From: G965197405 sp965197405
GTDB taxonomy: Bacteria > Chloroflexota > Dehalococcoidia > Lucifugimonadales > JAGWBF01
DNA: 64,000 nt
Direction: 5' to 3'
Assembly (NCBI GenBank): GCA_965197405.1
Contig: OZ240206.1
Span: forward strand, 2,108,001 to 2,172,000
In this document: positions 16,900 to 25,417 of the stretch, in pieces
Layout of the letters: each line of letters starts with the position of its first letter
How positions within the stretch are numbered: position 1 is the stretch's first letter
Program-made: the position numbers and the translations under genes
The notes under the pieces: generated by a model
The model's input: the letters and a program-made list of their open reading frames with translations, nothing else
Databases searched by the model: none
Told to the model about the DNA's origin: nothing

Positions 16900-17880
16900 A
16901 TGACACAGACGCAGACACGGCAAATCACTCTGACGCAAGCGCTGAATGAGGCCATGCGCGATGAGATGCGACGAGATGAGCGGGTGTTCCTCATGGGCGA
17001 GGATATACAGAAGGGAGTCTACGGCGCCTCCGGGGGCCTCTTCGCTGAGTTCGGCGGGGAGCGTGTACGGGACTGCCCTCTCTCGGAGAACGCCTTCTTC
17101 GGCGCCGCCGTGGGCGCTGCCGCGGTGGGAATGAGGCCCATCGTGGAAAGCGCCGCCTGCTTCATGTGGGTGGCTATGGACTCACTGGTCAGCCAGGCCG
17201 CCAAGATGAGGTATATGTTCGGCGGTCAGGTGGACCTGCCCATAGTCTACCGTGCTTCCATGTACTACGGCGGCAGCATGGCGGCCCACCATTCGGACCG
17301 GTCCCACCCCATCTTTATGAACGTACCCGGCTTCAAGGTCGTCTTGCCCAGCAACGCCTACGACGCCAAGGGGCTTTTGAAGACCGCCATCCGCGAGGAT
17401 GACCCGGTGGTCTTTTGCGAGGACGTTACCGTCCTGGGGTCGCGCACCTTCGTCCCGGAGGAGGACTATACCATACCTCTGGGCGTGGCCGACATCAAGC
17501 GGGAAGGCAGCGACGTCACCATCGTAGCCATCGGCGGGATGGTGCCCCGCGCCCTTGAAGCGGCGGAAAAGCTTGCGCAGGAAGGTATCTCCGCCGAAGT
17601 GCTGGACCCCCGTTCCCTGGTGCCCCTGGACAAGAAGGCCATCCTGGACTCGGTGGCCAAGACCGGCCGGCTCGTGACGGTGGACATGGCCCACAAGACG
17701 TGCAGCGCGGCGAGCGAGATCGCCGCCATAGTCGCGATGGAGGCGTTCTGGTCCCTACAGGCGCCCATTCAACGGCTGGCGACGGCCAATGTCCATATTC
17801 CCTTCAGCATTGCCCTGGAGCCCCTGTGCTATCCCACAGCCGAGTCTATCGCCGAGGCCGTCAGGGTTACTATGGAATAA
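16900..17880 (+). CDS. acoB: Acetoin/pyruvate dehydrogenase E1 component, beta subunit
   Basis: A 326-residue transketolase-like beta subunit that completes the TPP site and docks to E2. Features include VFLMGEDIQKGVYGASGGLF, RVRDCPLSENAFFGAAVGAA, the segment VVFCEDVTVLG, and the C-terminal domain GSDVTIVAIGGMV with ISAEVLDPRSLVPLD. Length and domain order are normal. GTGAGG lies upstream of the ATG. Confidence 0.88.
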   Translation: MTQTQTRQITLTQALNEAMRDEMRRDERVFLMGEDIQKGVYGASGGLFAEFGGERVRDCPLSENAFFGAAVGAAAVGMRPIVESAACFMWVAMDSLVSQAAKMRYMFGGQVDLPIVYRASMYYGGSMAAHHSDRSHPIFMNVPGFKVVLPSNAYDAKGLLKTAIREDDPVVFCEDVTVLGSRTFVPEEDYTIPLGVADIKREGSDVTIVAIGGMVPRALEAAEKLAQEGISAEVLDPRSLVPLDKKAILDSVAKTGRLVTVDMAHKTCSAASEIAAIVAMEAFWSLQAPIQRLATANVHIPFSIALEPLCYPTAESIAEAVRVTME

Positions 17881-17925
17881 CCTCTTGTGGCGTGCGGGTG
17901 CGTCCGGTCACAAAGGAGGAGCGAC

Positions 17926-19266
17926 ATGGCGACGGAGATTGTGCTGCCCCAGTGGGGCATGGAAATGCAGGACGGCACCATCATCAAGTGGTTGAAAAAA
18001 GAGGGCGACCCCGTCCAGGAGGGAGAGCCTCTGCTGGAGCTGGAGACCGCGAAGCTGGAGACCGAGATAGAGTCCACCGTTTCCGGAGTGGTGGCCCACA
18101 TCCTGGTGTCCGAGGGCGATACCGTACCCGTGCGTACAGTGCTGGCCATAGTGGCGGCCCCGGGGGAGGAGGTCGCCCGGCCTTCGGTCACAGCCCCGGT
18201 CGCACTCGCCGCGCCCGCCGGACCAGCTACGCCATCGCTCGCCACAGCCACTCCTCACTCCGGAGGTCAGGTCGCGGCCCGGGTCGCGTCCGAAGTGGTG
18301 CCGGCGGCACGGCGCATGGCGCAGCAGCACGGCATTGATCTCGCCCAGGTCCAGGGCACCGGCACCGGAGGCAGGATTCTACTGGAGGACGTACAAAAGG
18401 CTATAGAGGCCCCTCCCCCCTCCGCATCTCCTCCCCAACCCCCTGCACAGGTGGTGCCGGCCGCGCGGCGCATGGCGCAGCAGCACGCCATTGACCTGAC
18501 CCAAATGCAGGGCACCGGCCCCAGGGGAAGGGTCCTGATTGTAGACGTGGAGAAGGCCATTGAGGCCGGGGCCAAGCCCCAAGCCCAGATAGTCCCCATA
18601 AAGGGCATACGCCAGACCATCGCCACCCGGATGCTTGACAGCCTGCTCACCACGGCCCAAGTTACCCTCACCACCGAGGCCGACGTGACCGACGCGATGA
18701 GGCTGCGCGAAGGCCTGTCTCCCCATCTGGCGGGAGGGGGCCTCAGCCCCTTGCACCTGGTAATCAAGGCCACCGCTCGCGCCCTCAGAGAGCACCCGCG
18801 CATGAACGCGATTCAGCGGGAAAACGAGATAGAGCTGGTCGAGGAGATTAACGTGGGCGTGGCCGTTGCCCTAGAGGAGGGGTTGGTGGTGCCCACCATC
18901 CGCCGGGCCGACGAGAAGAATCTGGCGGAGATTGCCCGGGAAGCGCGGGACCTGTCGGACAAGGTACGGGAGGGCAAGGCCTCCTACGACGAGGTGACAG
19001 GAGGCACCTTCACCATCACAAACCTGGGGACCTTCGACATTGATGCCTTCACTCCCATAATCAACACGCCCCAGGTGGGAATCCTGGGCGTTGGCCGCGT
19101 GATAGCCAAGCCGGTCATACACGAGGGAGAGATAGCCAAGCGGTCCATGATGTTCCTCAGCCTCACCTTCGATCACAGGGTGATAGACGGAGCGCCCGCG
19201 GCGGAGTTCCTGCGCGCCGTCAAGGGCCACGTGGAAGACCCCTGGTGGATGGTCGCACCTTCCTAG
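17926..19266 (+). CDS. acoC: Dihydrolipoamide acyltransferase E2 with two subunit-binding domains
   Basis: A 446-residue E2. The N-terminal lipoyl domain carries the lipoylation Lys43 (LETAKLETE). Two peripheral subunit-binding domains follow at about 124-160 and 176-212; both read VPAARRMAQQH.ID and end GTG..GR, and their DNA is nearly identical, a recent tandem duplication. The catalytic acyltransferase domain ends in TFDHRVIDG with His417 and Asp421. The start ATG has AAAGGAGGA upstream. Most E2 proteins have one binding domain. No E3 (lpd) gene is in the window, so E3 must come from elsewhere. Confidence 0.9.
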   Translation: MATEIVLPQWGMEMQDGTIIKWLKKEGDPVQEGEPLLELETAKLETEIESTVSGVVAHILVSEGDTVPVRTVLAIVAAPGEEVARPSVTAPVALAAPAGPATPSLATATPHSGGQVAARVASEVVPAARRMAQQHGIDLAQVQGTGTGGRILLEDVQKAIEAPPPSASPPQPPAQVVPAARRMAQQHAIDLTQMQGTGPRGRVLIVDVEKAIEAGAKPQAQIVPIKGIRQTIATRMLDSLLTTAQVTLTTEADVTDAMRLREGLSPHLAGGGLSPLHLVIKATARALREHPRMNAIQRENEIELVEEINVGVAVALEEGLVVPTIRRADEKNLAEIAREARDLSDKVREGKASYDEVTGGTFTITNLGTFDIDAFTPIINTPQVGILGVGRVIAKPVIHEGEIAKRSMMFLSLTFDHRVIDGAPAAEFLRAVKGHVEDPWWMVAPS

Positions 19267-19399
19267 AGAGTGTTTCCAAAGCCCCTTCTCCCCTTGCGGG
19301 AGAAGGCTGTGATGAGGGGTATCAGAAGAATTCACCCTCACCTCAATCCTCTCCCGTCAAGGGAGAGGAGGTTTGGGACGCCACTTTGGAAACACCTTC
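19266..19399. repeat. Repeat-B element
   Basis: 134-bp element with inverted ends GAGAGTGTTTCCAAAG and CTTTGGAAACACCTTC. Inside are CCTTCTCCCC..GGGAGAAGG and CCTCACCTCAATCCTCTCCC..GGGAGAGG. Its first base is the last base of the E2 stop codon. Confidence 0.8.
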
Positions 19400-19505
19400 T
19401 TAGCCATGTTTGGCCCGACTTTCCCGCGTGTTCATACATAGGCCCTCGGTCCTGAACGCCACTCACTGTGAAATGGGCGCAATAAACCAACAAAGGAGAC
19501 CGTGA

Positions 19506-20495
19506 TTGGGTGTCGTCGGTATCATCGCAAACCCCGCGGCAAGCAAGGACATCCGCCGCCTGGTAGCCCACGGCCGGGTGGTGCCCGATTGGGAAAAGGT
19601 CAATATAGTGCGCCGCGTCCTTCTGGGTATGGAGGCTGCCGGCGTACGGCGCGCAGTGGTGATGCAGGATATGTCCCATCTTTGCGAGAGGGCGCGCGAC
19701 GACGTGAATCTCTCCCTGGACATGGATGTCCTGGATATGCCCACCTACGGCTCTACGGAGGACTCCGTACGGGCGGCGGGCATGATGGACAGGATGGGCG
19801 TAGGGTCCCTGGTAACTCTGGGCGGCGACGGCACCAACCGGGCTGTTGCCAAAAGCTGCGGCCAGGTGCCCCTGGTCCCCATATCCACGGGCACGAACAA
19901 CGTCTTTCCCACCATGATAGAGGGCACCCTGGCGGGCCTGGCGGCCGGGGTGGTGGCCCAAGGGCTGGTGGACCTGGACCGGGTCTCGGCTACCAGCAAG
20001 AGGATAGAGGTATACGTGGATGGAGAGTTCCGCGACATGGCGCTGGTGGACTTGGCGGTTTCCAGGGAACGCTTCGTGGCGTCCAGGGCCATCTGGGATA
20101 TGTCAACCCTCTATGAGGTATTTCTCACCCGCGCCGACCCCGCCAGCATCGGCCTCTCTTCCATCGGCGCACGGCTCCAACCCATCTCCATGACCGACCC
20201 CGCGGGCCTGTACTTCCGCCCCGGCCCCGGCGGGGTGACGGTGCTGGCTCCGCTGGCTCCCGGCATGGTGAGCCATGTTCCCATCGAGGAGTGGCGCAAG
20301 CTGCTCCTGGGTGAGCGCGTAAGGGTGGGCTTTAGCCCAGGGACCATCGCCCTGGACGGAGAGCGGGAGTTCAGCATCCTGCCGGGCCAGTGTGTGGAAG
20401 TGGCGATAAGCGGCAACGGGCCCCGGGTGGTAATCCTGGAGGACGCCCTGCGGGAGGCCTCCAGCCGGGGTGTGTTCGCCACCCAGAGCGCCTGA
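19506..20495 (+). CDS. acoX: AcoX-like ATP-NAD kinase-fold protein
   Basis: A 329-residue protein of the NAD-kinase-like fold: it begins GVVGIIANPAASKDIRRL and holds the nucleotide motif VTLGGDGTNRAVAK, then VPISTGTNNVFP. Proteins like this are found in acetoin catabolism operons as AcoX, whose exact reaction is unsettled. Its position after E1 alpha, E1 beta and E2, separated only by a repeat element, is the main reason for naming the whole group aco. The TTG start at 19506 has AAAGGAG upstream. A strong hairpin follows the gene. Confidence 0.78.
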   Translation: MGVVGIIANPAASKDIRRLVAHGRVVPDWEKVNIVRRVLLGMEAAGVRRAVVMQDMSHLCERARDDVNLSLDMDVLDMPTYGSTEDSVRAAGMMDRMGVGSLVTLGGDGTNRAVAKSCGQVPLVPISTGTNNVFPTMIEGTLAGLAAGVVAQGLVDLDRVSATSKRIEVYVDGEFRDMALVDLAVSRERFVASRAIWDMSTLYEVFLTRADPASIGLSSIGARLQPISMTDPAGLYFRPGPGGVTVLAPLAPGMVSHVPIEEWRKLLLGERVRVGFSPGTIALDGEREFSILPGQCVEVAISGNGPRVVILEDALREASSRGVFATQSA

Positions 20496-20511
20496 AACGT
20501 CACACAGCAAG

Positions 20512-20545
20512 AGGGGATAGAGGGTTGTTCTATCCTCTATCCCCT
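20512..20545. terminator. Hairpin terminator after acoX
   Basis: Perfect 12-bp stem AGGGGATAGAGG / CCTCTATCCCCT with a 10-base loop. The plus-strand tail GTGCTTTATG is only moderately T-rich, so terminator function is probable rather than certain. Confidence 0.55.
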
Positions 20546-20635
20546 GTGCTTTATGCCTTCTCCAGCCTTGCACCAAAAGGGCCGTCCGGACTAAGAGTAG
20601 CCACCTTGAATCAAAAAGCGGTAGTGTCTCAGTAG

Positions 20636-21124
20636 TTAGTCAATAGATATTGTCCAGGCGCCCATTGTCCCATTGTAGATAAAGAAGCACCGCTCCAAGA
20701 AGTTTCTGCCTAGCAGAGCAATAATGGGTTTGGGTACTGGTTCATCGACAGTTTGGCCTGCCAAGTTGACTCCAACAACTTGACCAATATCTATTGACCA
20801 ACCCTCTGTTGGGAATACAATATGGCCTGGGTATGCACTCTGCTGCACTGGTCCGTTAGCCGTACCAGTATTGACTACTCCGATAGGGTCCAGTTGTAGA
20901 GCCGAAGAAAGGATAGTTTCTTCGATGCAAGTAAAGGTTGCTCCAGTGTCTATGAGACCAATGCCCGGAACCGGCGTGGGGATGGGCATCCCTTGCTTCC
21001 TTAGCACATCGGCTATTTGCCTTGGTACATGCACTTCAATGGGGAAATAGGCACCCAGATCCGTTAATCCACGAGGAGACGGATTCCTATTCTGGTCTTG
21101 GATAATCTCATTGTGAGTGGGCAC
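20636..21124 (-). CDS. Retropepsin-like aspartic protease
   Basis: A 162-residue clan AA aspartic protease: GIGLIDTGATFTCIEE holds the catalytic DTGA, and PIIALLGRNFLERCFFIYNG is the second conserved Gly element. It is longer than the protease at 7486, with an N-terminal extension of about 50 residues (RGLTDLGAYFPIEVHVP). It overlaps by 17 bases the end of an upstream gene for a 95-residue protein, so the two are very likely co-translated. Lower GC than the aco operon and LLM genes around it suggests an acquired pair. Confidence 0.8.
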   Translation of the reverse strand: MPTHNEIIQDQNRNPSPRGLTDLGAYFPIEVHVPRQIADVLRKQGMPIPTPVPGIGLIDTGATFTCIEETILSSALQLDPIGVVNTGTANGPVQQSAYPGHIVFPTEGWSIDIGQVVGVNLAGQTVDEPVPKPIIALLGRNFLERCFFIYNGTMGAWTISID

Positions 21125-21395
21125 TGATTATCCCCACAGCAAGGGACGGTTGCTGAATCAACTTCTCATTTTCCCGCACCAACTGAATCAGGAACGGGAC
21201 CTTACCGAACTGCTTTACTCCGGCAGTGAAAGCTTCTTCCGCAGTCGAAAACGCCCTGACCAATTGGTCCCCTTTAATCAGGACGTACTGATTCTTATGA
21301 TGCTTTAACAGATCTGGCTTCTGTTCTGCGTAGTATTTCAACTCGACTTCCAAAACCAATGGTTGTACCTCTTTTTGAGGGTGATTCTCAATCAA
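21108..21395 (-). CDS. Small DUF5678-like protein paired with aspartic protease
   Basis: A 95-residue protein with the pattern YYAEQKPDLLKHHKNQYVLIKG, here split by the conserved GDQLVRAFSTAEEAFTAGVKQFG and PFLIQLVRENE. I associate this with the DUF5678 family, often encoded next to retropepsin-like proteases. Function is unknown; substrate, inhibitor or partner of the protease are all possible. Confidence 0.6.
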   Translation of the reverse strand: MIENHPQKEVQPLVLEVELKYYAEQKPDLLKHHKNQYVLIKGDQLVRAFSTAEEAFTAGVKQFGKVPFLIQLVRENEKLIQQPSLAVGIISAHSQ

Positions 21396-21457
21396 ACTGA
21401 GATACTACCGGCGACCAGGCCCCCTAGCGGGCGGGCCTGGTCGCCCGACAGACCCCC

Positions 21458-22534
21458 CTATCGGAAATAGGGGATGACGTGCTTCCCGAAGAGCTTGATG
21501 GAGTCCATGACCTTGGAGTGGGGCAGGTTGCCCATCTGCATGAAACAGAGCACCTGGTCTACGCCTGCGGCCTCGTACTGCTTCATGACCTTGATGCAGG
21601 TATCGGGGTCTCCCATAGCGAAGGCGCCGACCCTCATGTGGTCCTCCGCCGTTCTGTCCAGCCTCTCCTCCTCCACCGCGCCCACGGCGTATTTATAGGA
21701 GTCGGGCACGTTCACGCCCTGCTGGTGCCAGGGGCGGTAGAGGTCATAGGCCTTGTTGATGAACCATTCACCCTCCGGCCCGGCCACATCTTTGGCCTCT
21801 TGGTCGTCCTCCCCGCAGTGGATGATGCACAGGGCCGCCACCTGGTCGTTTATGAAGGCCCCCGCCGGGTTGGCGTGCTTTATACCTTCCCGGTAGTTGG
21901 TGACGCGCTCCACCATCTGGTCATATCCGGCGAGGTTGAAGCACAGCGCACCCAACCCCATTTCACCCGCTCGCTTGAAGCTGGCGGGCTGACTGCACGC
22001 CACCCACAGGGGGGGGTGGGGCTTCTGCACCGGCTTGGGGATGACCGAGCGCGGCGGGATGTTGTAGTAATGCCCTTCATAGGAGAAGGGGTCTTCCGTC
22101 CACATGCGGGGGATGATGGAGACGGCCTCCTCCCACTGGGCCTGGGTCTCCTCCGGGTTGACTTCGAAGCCGTCCATCTCTATCAGCGTGGTGGACCGGC
22201 CCGTGCCCAGGTCCATGCGCCCATCGCTCACGATGTCCAGCACTGCGGCCCGCTCGGCGACGCGAACGGGATGGTTGTACCTGTGGGGAAGCAGGACCAC
22301 GGCGTGTCCGATGCGTATCTTCTTGGTGCGCTGGGAGATGGCCCCGTAGAGGACCTCGGGGGCCGGGCAGTGGGAGAACTCCTTCAGGAAGTGGTGCTCC
22401 ACGGTCCAGAAGTAGTCGTAGCCTATTTCGTCGGCCAACTCGACCTGGGCCATAACCTGCTTGTAGCGCTCCTGCTCGATGCCCGGGTAGTGGGGCTCGG
22501 GGATTTGGATTTCGTACATCATTCCGAATTTCAT
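21458..22534 (-). CDS. LLM-class oxidoreductase, duplicate 1
   Basis: A 358-residue luciferase-like monooxygenase-fold protein. It begins KFGMMYEIQIPEPHYP and contains DYFWTVEHHFLKEFSHCPAP, GHAVVLLPHRYNHPVRVAER and DLGTGRSTTLIEMDGFE, typical of alkanal monooxygenase-like members. The ATG at 22534 has AAAGGAGAG upstream; a longer frame to 22699 runs into spacer sequence copied along with the gene. It is about 80% identical to the next gene upstream. Flavin or F420 use and substrate are unknown. Confidence 0.85.
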   Translation of the reverse strand: MKFGMMYEIQIPEPHYPGIEQERYKQVMAQVELADEIGYDYFWTVEHHFLKEFSHCPAPEVLYGAISQRTKKIRIGHAVVLLPHRYNHPVRVAERAAVLDIVSDGRMDLGTGRSTTLIEMDGFEVNPEETQAQWEEAVSIIPRMWTEDPFSYEGHYYNIPPRSVIPKPVQKPHPPLWVACSQPASFKRAGEMGLGALCFNLAGYDQMVERVTNYREGIKHANPAGAFINDQVAALCIIHCGEDDQEAKDVAGPEGEWFINKAYDLYRPWHQQGVNVPDSYKYAVGAVEEERLDRTAEDHMRVGAFAMGDPDTCIKVMKQYEAAGVDQVLCFMQMGNLPHSKVMDSIKLFGKHVIPYFR

Positions 22535-22608
22535 TGGTCTTCTCTCCTTTGGGACGTGCCTACCCTCGGCTTGGCCGGGGTGTGTTGCCGTCACCCTGGC
22601 AAGGGACC

Positions 22609-23697
22609 CTACTTGAAGTAGGGGATGACGTGCTTCGCGAAGAGCTTGATGGAGTCCATGACCTTGGAGTGGGGCAGGTTGCCCATCTGCATGAAGCACA
22701 GCATCTGGTCTACGCCGGCGGCTTCGTACTGTCTTATTGTCTTGATTATGGAGTCGGGGTCGCCCATGGCGAAGGAGCCGGTCTCCATATTCTCCGCTGC
22801 TCGTTCATCAATCGTCTTGGGTACGGGTGCCGTGTCGAACTCGTCTACGGCGTACTTGTAAGAGTCGGGCACGCTCACGCCCTGCTCGTGCCAGGGGCGG
22901 TAGAGGTCCAGGGCCTTGTCCACGAACCACATACCCTCGCGGCCGCCGACCTTTTTGGCCTCTTCGTCGTCCTCGCCGCAGTGCATGAGGCAAAAGGCCG
23001 CCACCTGGTCGTTCACGAAGGCCCCCACCGGGTGGGCGTGCCTTATGCCCTCGCGATAGGCCTTGACCCGCTCTCCCATCTCTCCGAATCCACCGAGGTT
23101 GAAGCACAGCGCCCCCAACCCCATTTCGCCCGCCGCTTTGAAGCTGGCAGGCTGGCTGCACGCCACCCACATGGGGGGATGGGGCTTCTGCACCGGCTTG
23201 GGGATGACCGAGCGCGGTGGAATGTTGAAGTAACGCCCCTCATATGAGAAGGGGTCCTCCGTCCACATGCGGGGGATGATGGAGACGGCCTCCTCCCACT
23301 GGGCCCTTGTCTCTTCCGGGTCTATCTCGAAGCCGCCCATCTCTATCAGCGTGGTGGACCGGCCCGTGCCCAGGTCCATGCGCCCATCGCTCACGATGTC
23401 CAGCACGGCGGCCCGCTCGGCCACGCGGACGGGGTGGTTGTACCTGTGGGGGAGCAGCACCACAGCGTGTCCGATGCGTATCTTCTTGGTGCGCTGGGAG
23501 ATGGCCCCGTAGAGGACCTCCGGGGCCGGGCAGTGGGAGAACTCCTTCAGGAAGTGGTGCTCCACCGTCCAGAAGTAGTCGTAGCCCACTTCGTCGGCCA
23601 GCTCGACCTGGGCCATCACCTGCTTGTAGCGCTCTTGCTCAATGCCCGGATAGTGAGGCTCCGGGATCTGGATTTCGTACATCAACCCGAATTTCAT
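22609..23697 (-). CDS. LLM-class oxidoreductase, duplicate 2
   Basis: A 362-residue paralogue of the gene at 21458, sharing nearly all of the first 200 residues and the C-terminus LCFMQMGNLPHSKVMDSIKLF. Differences cluster between residues 200 and 310, where this copy has VDEFDTAPVPKTIDERAAE, consistent with changed substrate contacts after duplication. Both genes have the same ribosome site context (AGAGGAAGAAAGACCA here). The pair probably forms one transcript from the promoter at 23763. Confidence 0.85.
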   Translation of the reverse strand: MKFGLMYEIQIPEPHYPGIEQERYKQVMAQVELADEVGYDYFWTVEHHFLKEFSHCPAPEVLYGAISQRTKKIRIGHAVVLLPHRYNHPVRVAERAAVLDIVSDGRMDLGTGRSTTLIEMGGFEIDPEETRAQWEEAVSIIPRMWTEDPFSYEGRYFNIPPRSVIPKPVQKPHPPMWVACSQPASFKAAGEMGLGALCFNLGGFGEMGERVKAYREGIRHAHPVGAFVNDQVAAFCLMHCGEDDEEAKKVGGREGMWFVDKALDLYRPWHEQGVSVPDSYKYAVDEFDTAPVPKTIDERAAENMETGSFAMGDPDSIIKTIRQYEAAGVDQMLCFMQMGNLPHSKVMDSIKLFAKHVIPYFK

Positions 23698-23762
23698 TGG
23701 TCTTTCTTCCTCTCTGACACAGGCGTGCCTTCGGCGAGCTCATGCCCGCCTTATCCAAGGGT

Positions 23763-23791
23763 ACTGTACACCCTTTGCTGGCAAAGGTCAA
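23763..23791 (-). promoter_or_regulatory. Promoter of duplicated LLM genes
   Basis: On the minus strand TTGACC (23786-23791), a 17-base spacer and TACAGT (23763-23768) form a good sigma-70-type promoter about 65 bases before the ATG at 23697. Confidence 0.6.
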
Positions 23792-23923
23792 TAACTGCGT
23801 GCCTGAAGCGCGCCTTGTGCCCCGAAGCGGCCTGAAGTAGAATAGGGGACGCCTTACCCGTAAAGAAACGTCAATCCCTGATGTAATTAAGATACAAAAA
23901 CGACTGAGCAAGGAGAGGCAAAC

Positions 23924-25021
23924 ATGAGATTGGACCCAATGAACCTCTTCGACTTCGAAGCCCGCGCCAAAGAAGCCCTGCCGCGTCAGATATGGGACTT
24001 CATAGAGGCAGGGGCCTTCGACGAGGTCACCACCAGGAGAAACAGGGCCGCCCTGGACGCCATAGCCCTACGGCCCCGGTTCCTGGTGGATGTTCAGAGC
24101 CGGGACGTATCCACCACCGTCTTGGGACAGGCGGTCAGCCTCCCGGTAATGATCTCGCCCGCCGGCGGACACAAAGTCGCCCACCCGGACGGCGAGTTGG
24201 CCACCGCCAGGGCCGCCGGCGCTGCCGGGACCATTATGGTGCTGAGCACCAGCTCCAACCACAGCATGGAGGAGGTGGCCCAGGCCGCCAAAGGCCCCCT
24301 ATGGTTCCAGCTCTACCATAGGGGCTACGACTTGACCGAGATGCTGGTCCACCGGGCCGAGGAGGCCGGCTACTCGGCCATATGTCTCACCGTGGATACC
24401 CCGGTCCCGGGGCCGAAGGAGCGGGATGTTCGCAATCGCTACGTGCGTCCCCGTGGATTGGAGCTTGCCAACTTTGTCGGCGAGGAGGCTATGCTGGGCC
24501 TGGTATCGGGCACCGACGAGGCGAGCAACTGGGACCCCCACTACGTCTCACCCATGACCTGGTCGGGGCTGGGGTGGCTGCGCTCCCTTTCCTCTCTGCC
24601 CCTGGTCATAAAGGGGATCAGGACGGCGGAGGACGCCAGGCTGTGCGCCGAAAACGGCGTGGACGGCATCCTGGTCTCCAACCACGGAGGCCGCCAGGTT
24701 GACGGGACCATGTCCTCCATAGAGACTCTCCCGGAAATAGTAGAGGCGGTGCAGGGGCGCGTCGAGGTATACCTGGACTCGGGCATAAGGCGGGGCGCTG
24801 ACGTTCTGAGAGCACTGGCCCTGGGAGCCAGGGCGGTGCTCATCGGGCGGCCCCTCTTCTGGGGCCTGGCCGTGGATGGAGAAGCGGGGGTGCGCATGGT
24901 GCTGGAGCTTCTGCGCCAGGAGCTAGACCGAGCGATGGCCTATTGCGGGGTGACTGACCTTGACGGCATCAACCGCAGCCTGGTGGCGCTGCCCGGTGAA
25001 TCGGGGTGGGTGCGTAACTAG
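23924..25021 (+). CDS. FMN-dependent alpha-hydroxy acid oxidase/dehydrogenase
   Basis: A 365-residue TIM-barrel flavoprotein of the glycolate oxidase/lactate oxidase family, oxidising an L-2-hydroxy acid to the 2-oxo acid. Landmarks are WDFIEAGAFDEVT near the N-terminus, RPRFLVDVQSRDVST, MISPAGGHKVAHPDGE, WFQLYHRG, LPLVIKGIRTAEDA with the catalytic Lys, GILVSNHGGRQVDG with the catalytic His, and the phosphate-binding YLDSGIRRGADVLRALALGA. Length is normal. It is divergent from the LLM pair and followed by repeats. Confidence 0.88.
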   Translation: MRLDPMNLFDFEARAKEALPRQIWDFIEAGAFDEVTTRRNRAALDAIALRPRFLVDVQSRDVSTTVLGQAVSLPVMISPAGGHKVAHPDGELATARAAGAAGTIMVLSTSSNHSMEEVAQAAKGPLWFQLYHRGYDLTEMLVHRAEEAGYSAICLTVDTPVPGPKERDVRNRYVRPRGLELANFVGEEAMLGLVSGTDEASNWDPHYVSPMTWSGLGWLRSLSSLPLVIKGIRTAEDARLCAENGVDGILVSNHGGRQVDGTMSSIETLPEIVEAVQGRVEVYLDSGIRRGADVLRALALGARAVLIGRPLFWGLAVDGEAGVRMVLELLRQELDRAMAYCGVTDLDGINRSLVALPGESGWVRN

Positions 25022-25031
25022 GACGCCTTTA

Positions 25032-25245
25032 GAGGGTGTTTACGGAGTGCCTTCTCCCCTGGCGGGAGAAGGTTAGAGCTTGCCCTGAGCCTGCCGAAGG
25101 GATGAGGGGGAGAGGTTCCGACCCATTCACCTGCTTGTTTTCTCAGGCGTTGTGCTCTTGACATAACACTCGCCACCCTCACCTCAATCCTCTCCCATCG
25201 AGGGAGAGGAGGCCCTATGGCAACGCTCTGAGAAACGCCCGCTTA
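25032..25245. repeat. Repeat-B element, extended copy
   Basis: Starts GAGGGTGTTTACGGAG ten bases after the oxidase stop and holds CCTTCTCCCC..GGGAGAAGG, CTGAGCCTGCCGAAGG and CCTCACCTCAATCCTCTCCC..GGGAGAGG. The right end is worn. With MITE-A at 25258 it fills the 396-base gap. Confidence 0.75.
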
Positions 25246-25257
25246 GCTATTAGCTCC

Positions 25258-25415
25258 CAGGGTCTTTCAATTCTCTACGCCAAGTGAATACAAGCCCCCG
25301 CCGCGTGTCATTCCGAGTGCAGCGAGGAATCTAAAATGCTTGGATAGCAGCACGCCTAAGAAGGCAAGGACATTAGACCCCTCGATTCGCTCGGGGTGAC
25401 AATTGAAAGGCCCTG
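25258..25415. mobile_element. MITE-A copy with perfect 10-bp target duplication
   Basis: 158 bp from CAGGGTCTTTCAATT to AATTGAAAGGCCCTG, with a long inner inverted repeat. The flanks TATTAGCTCC (25248-25257) and TATTAGCTCC (25416-25425) are identical. The right flank copy contains the stop codon of the acyl-CoA ligase gene, so the element lies directly after that gene. Confidence 0.88.
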
Positions 25416-25417
25416 TA

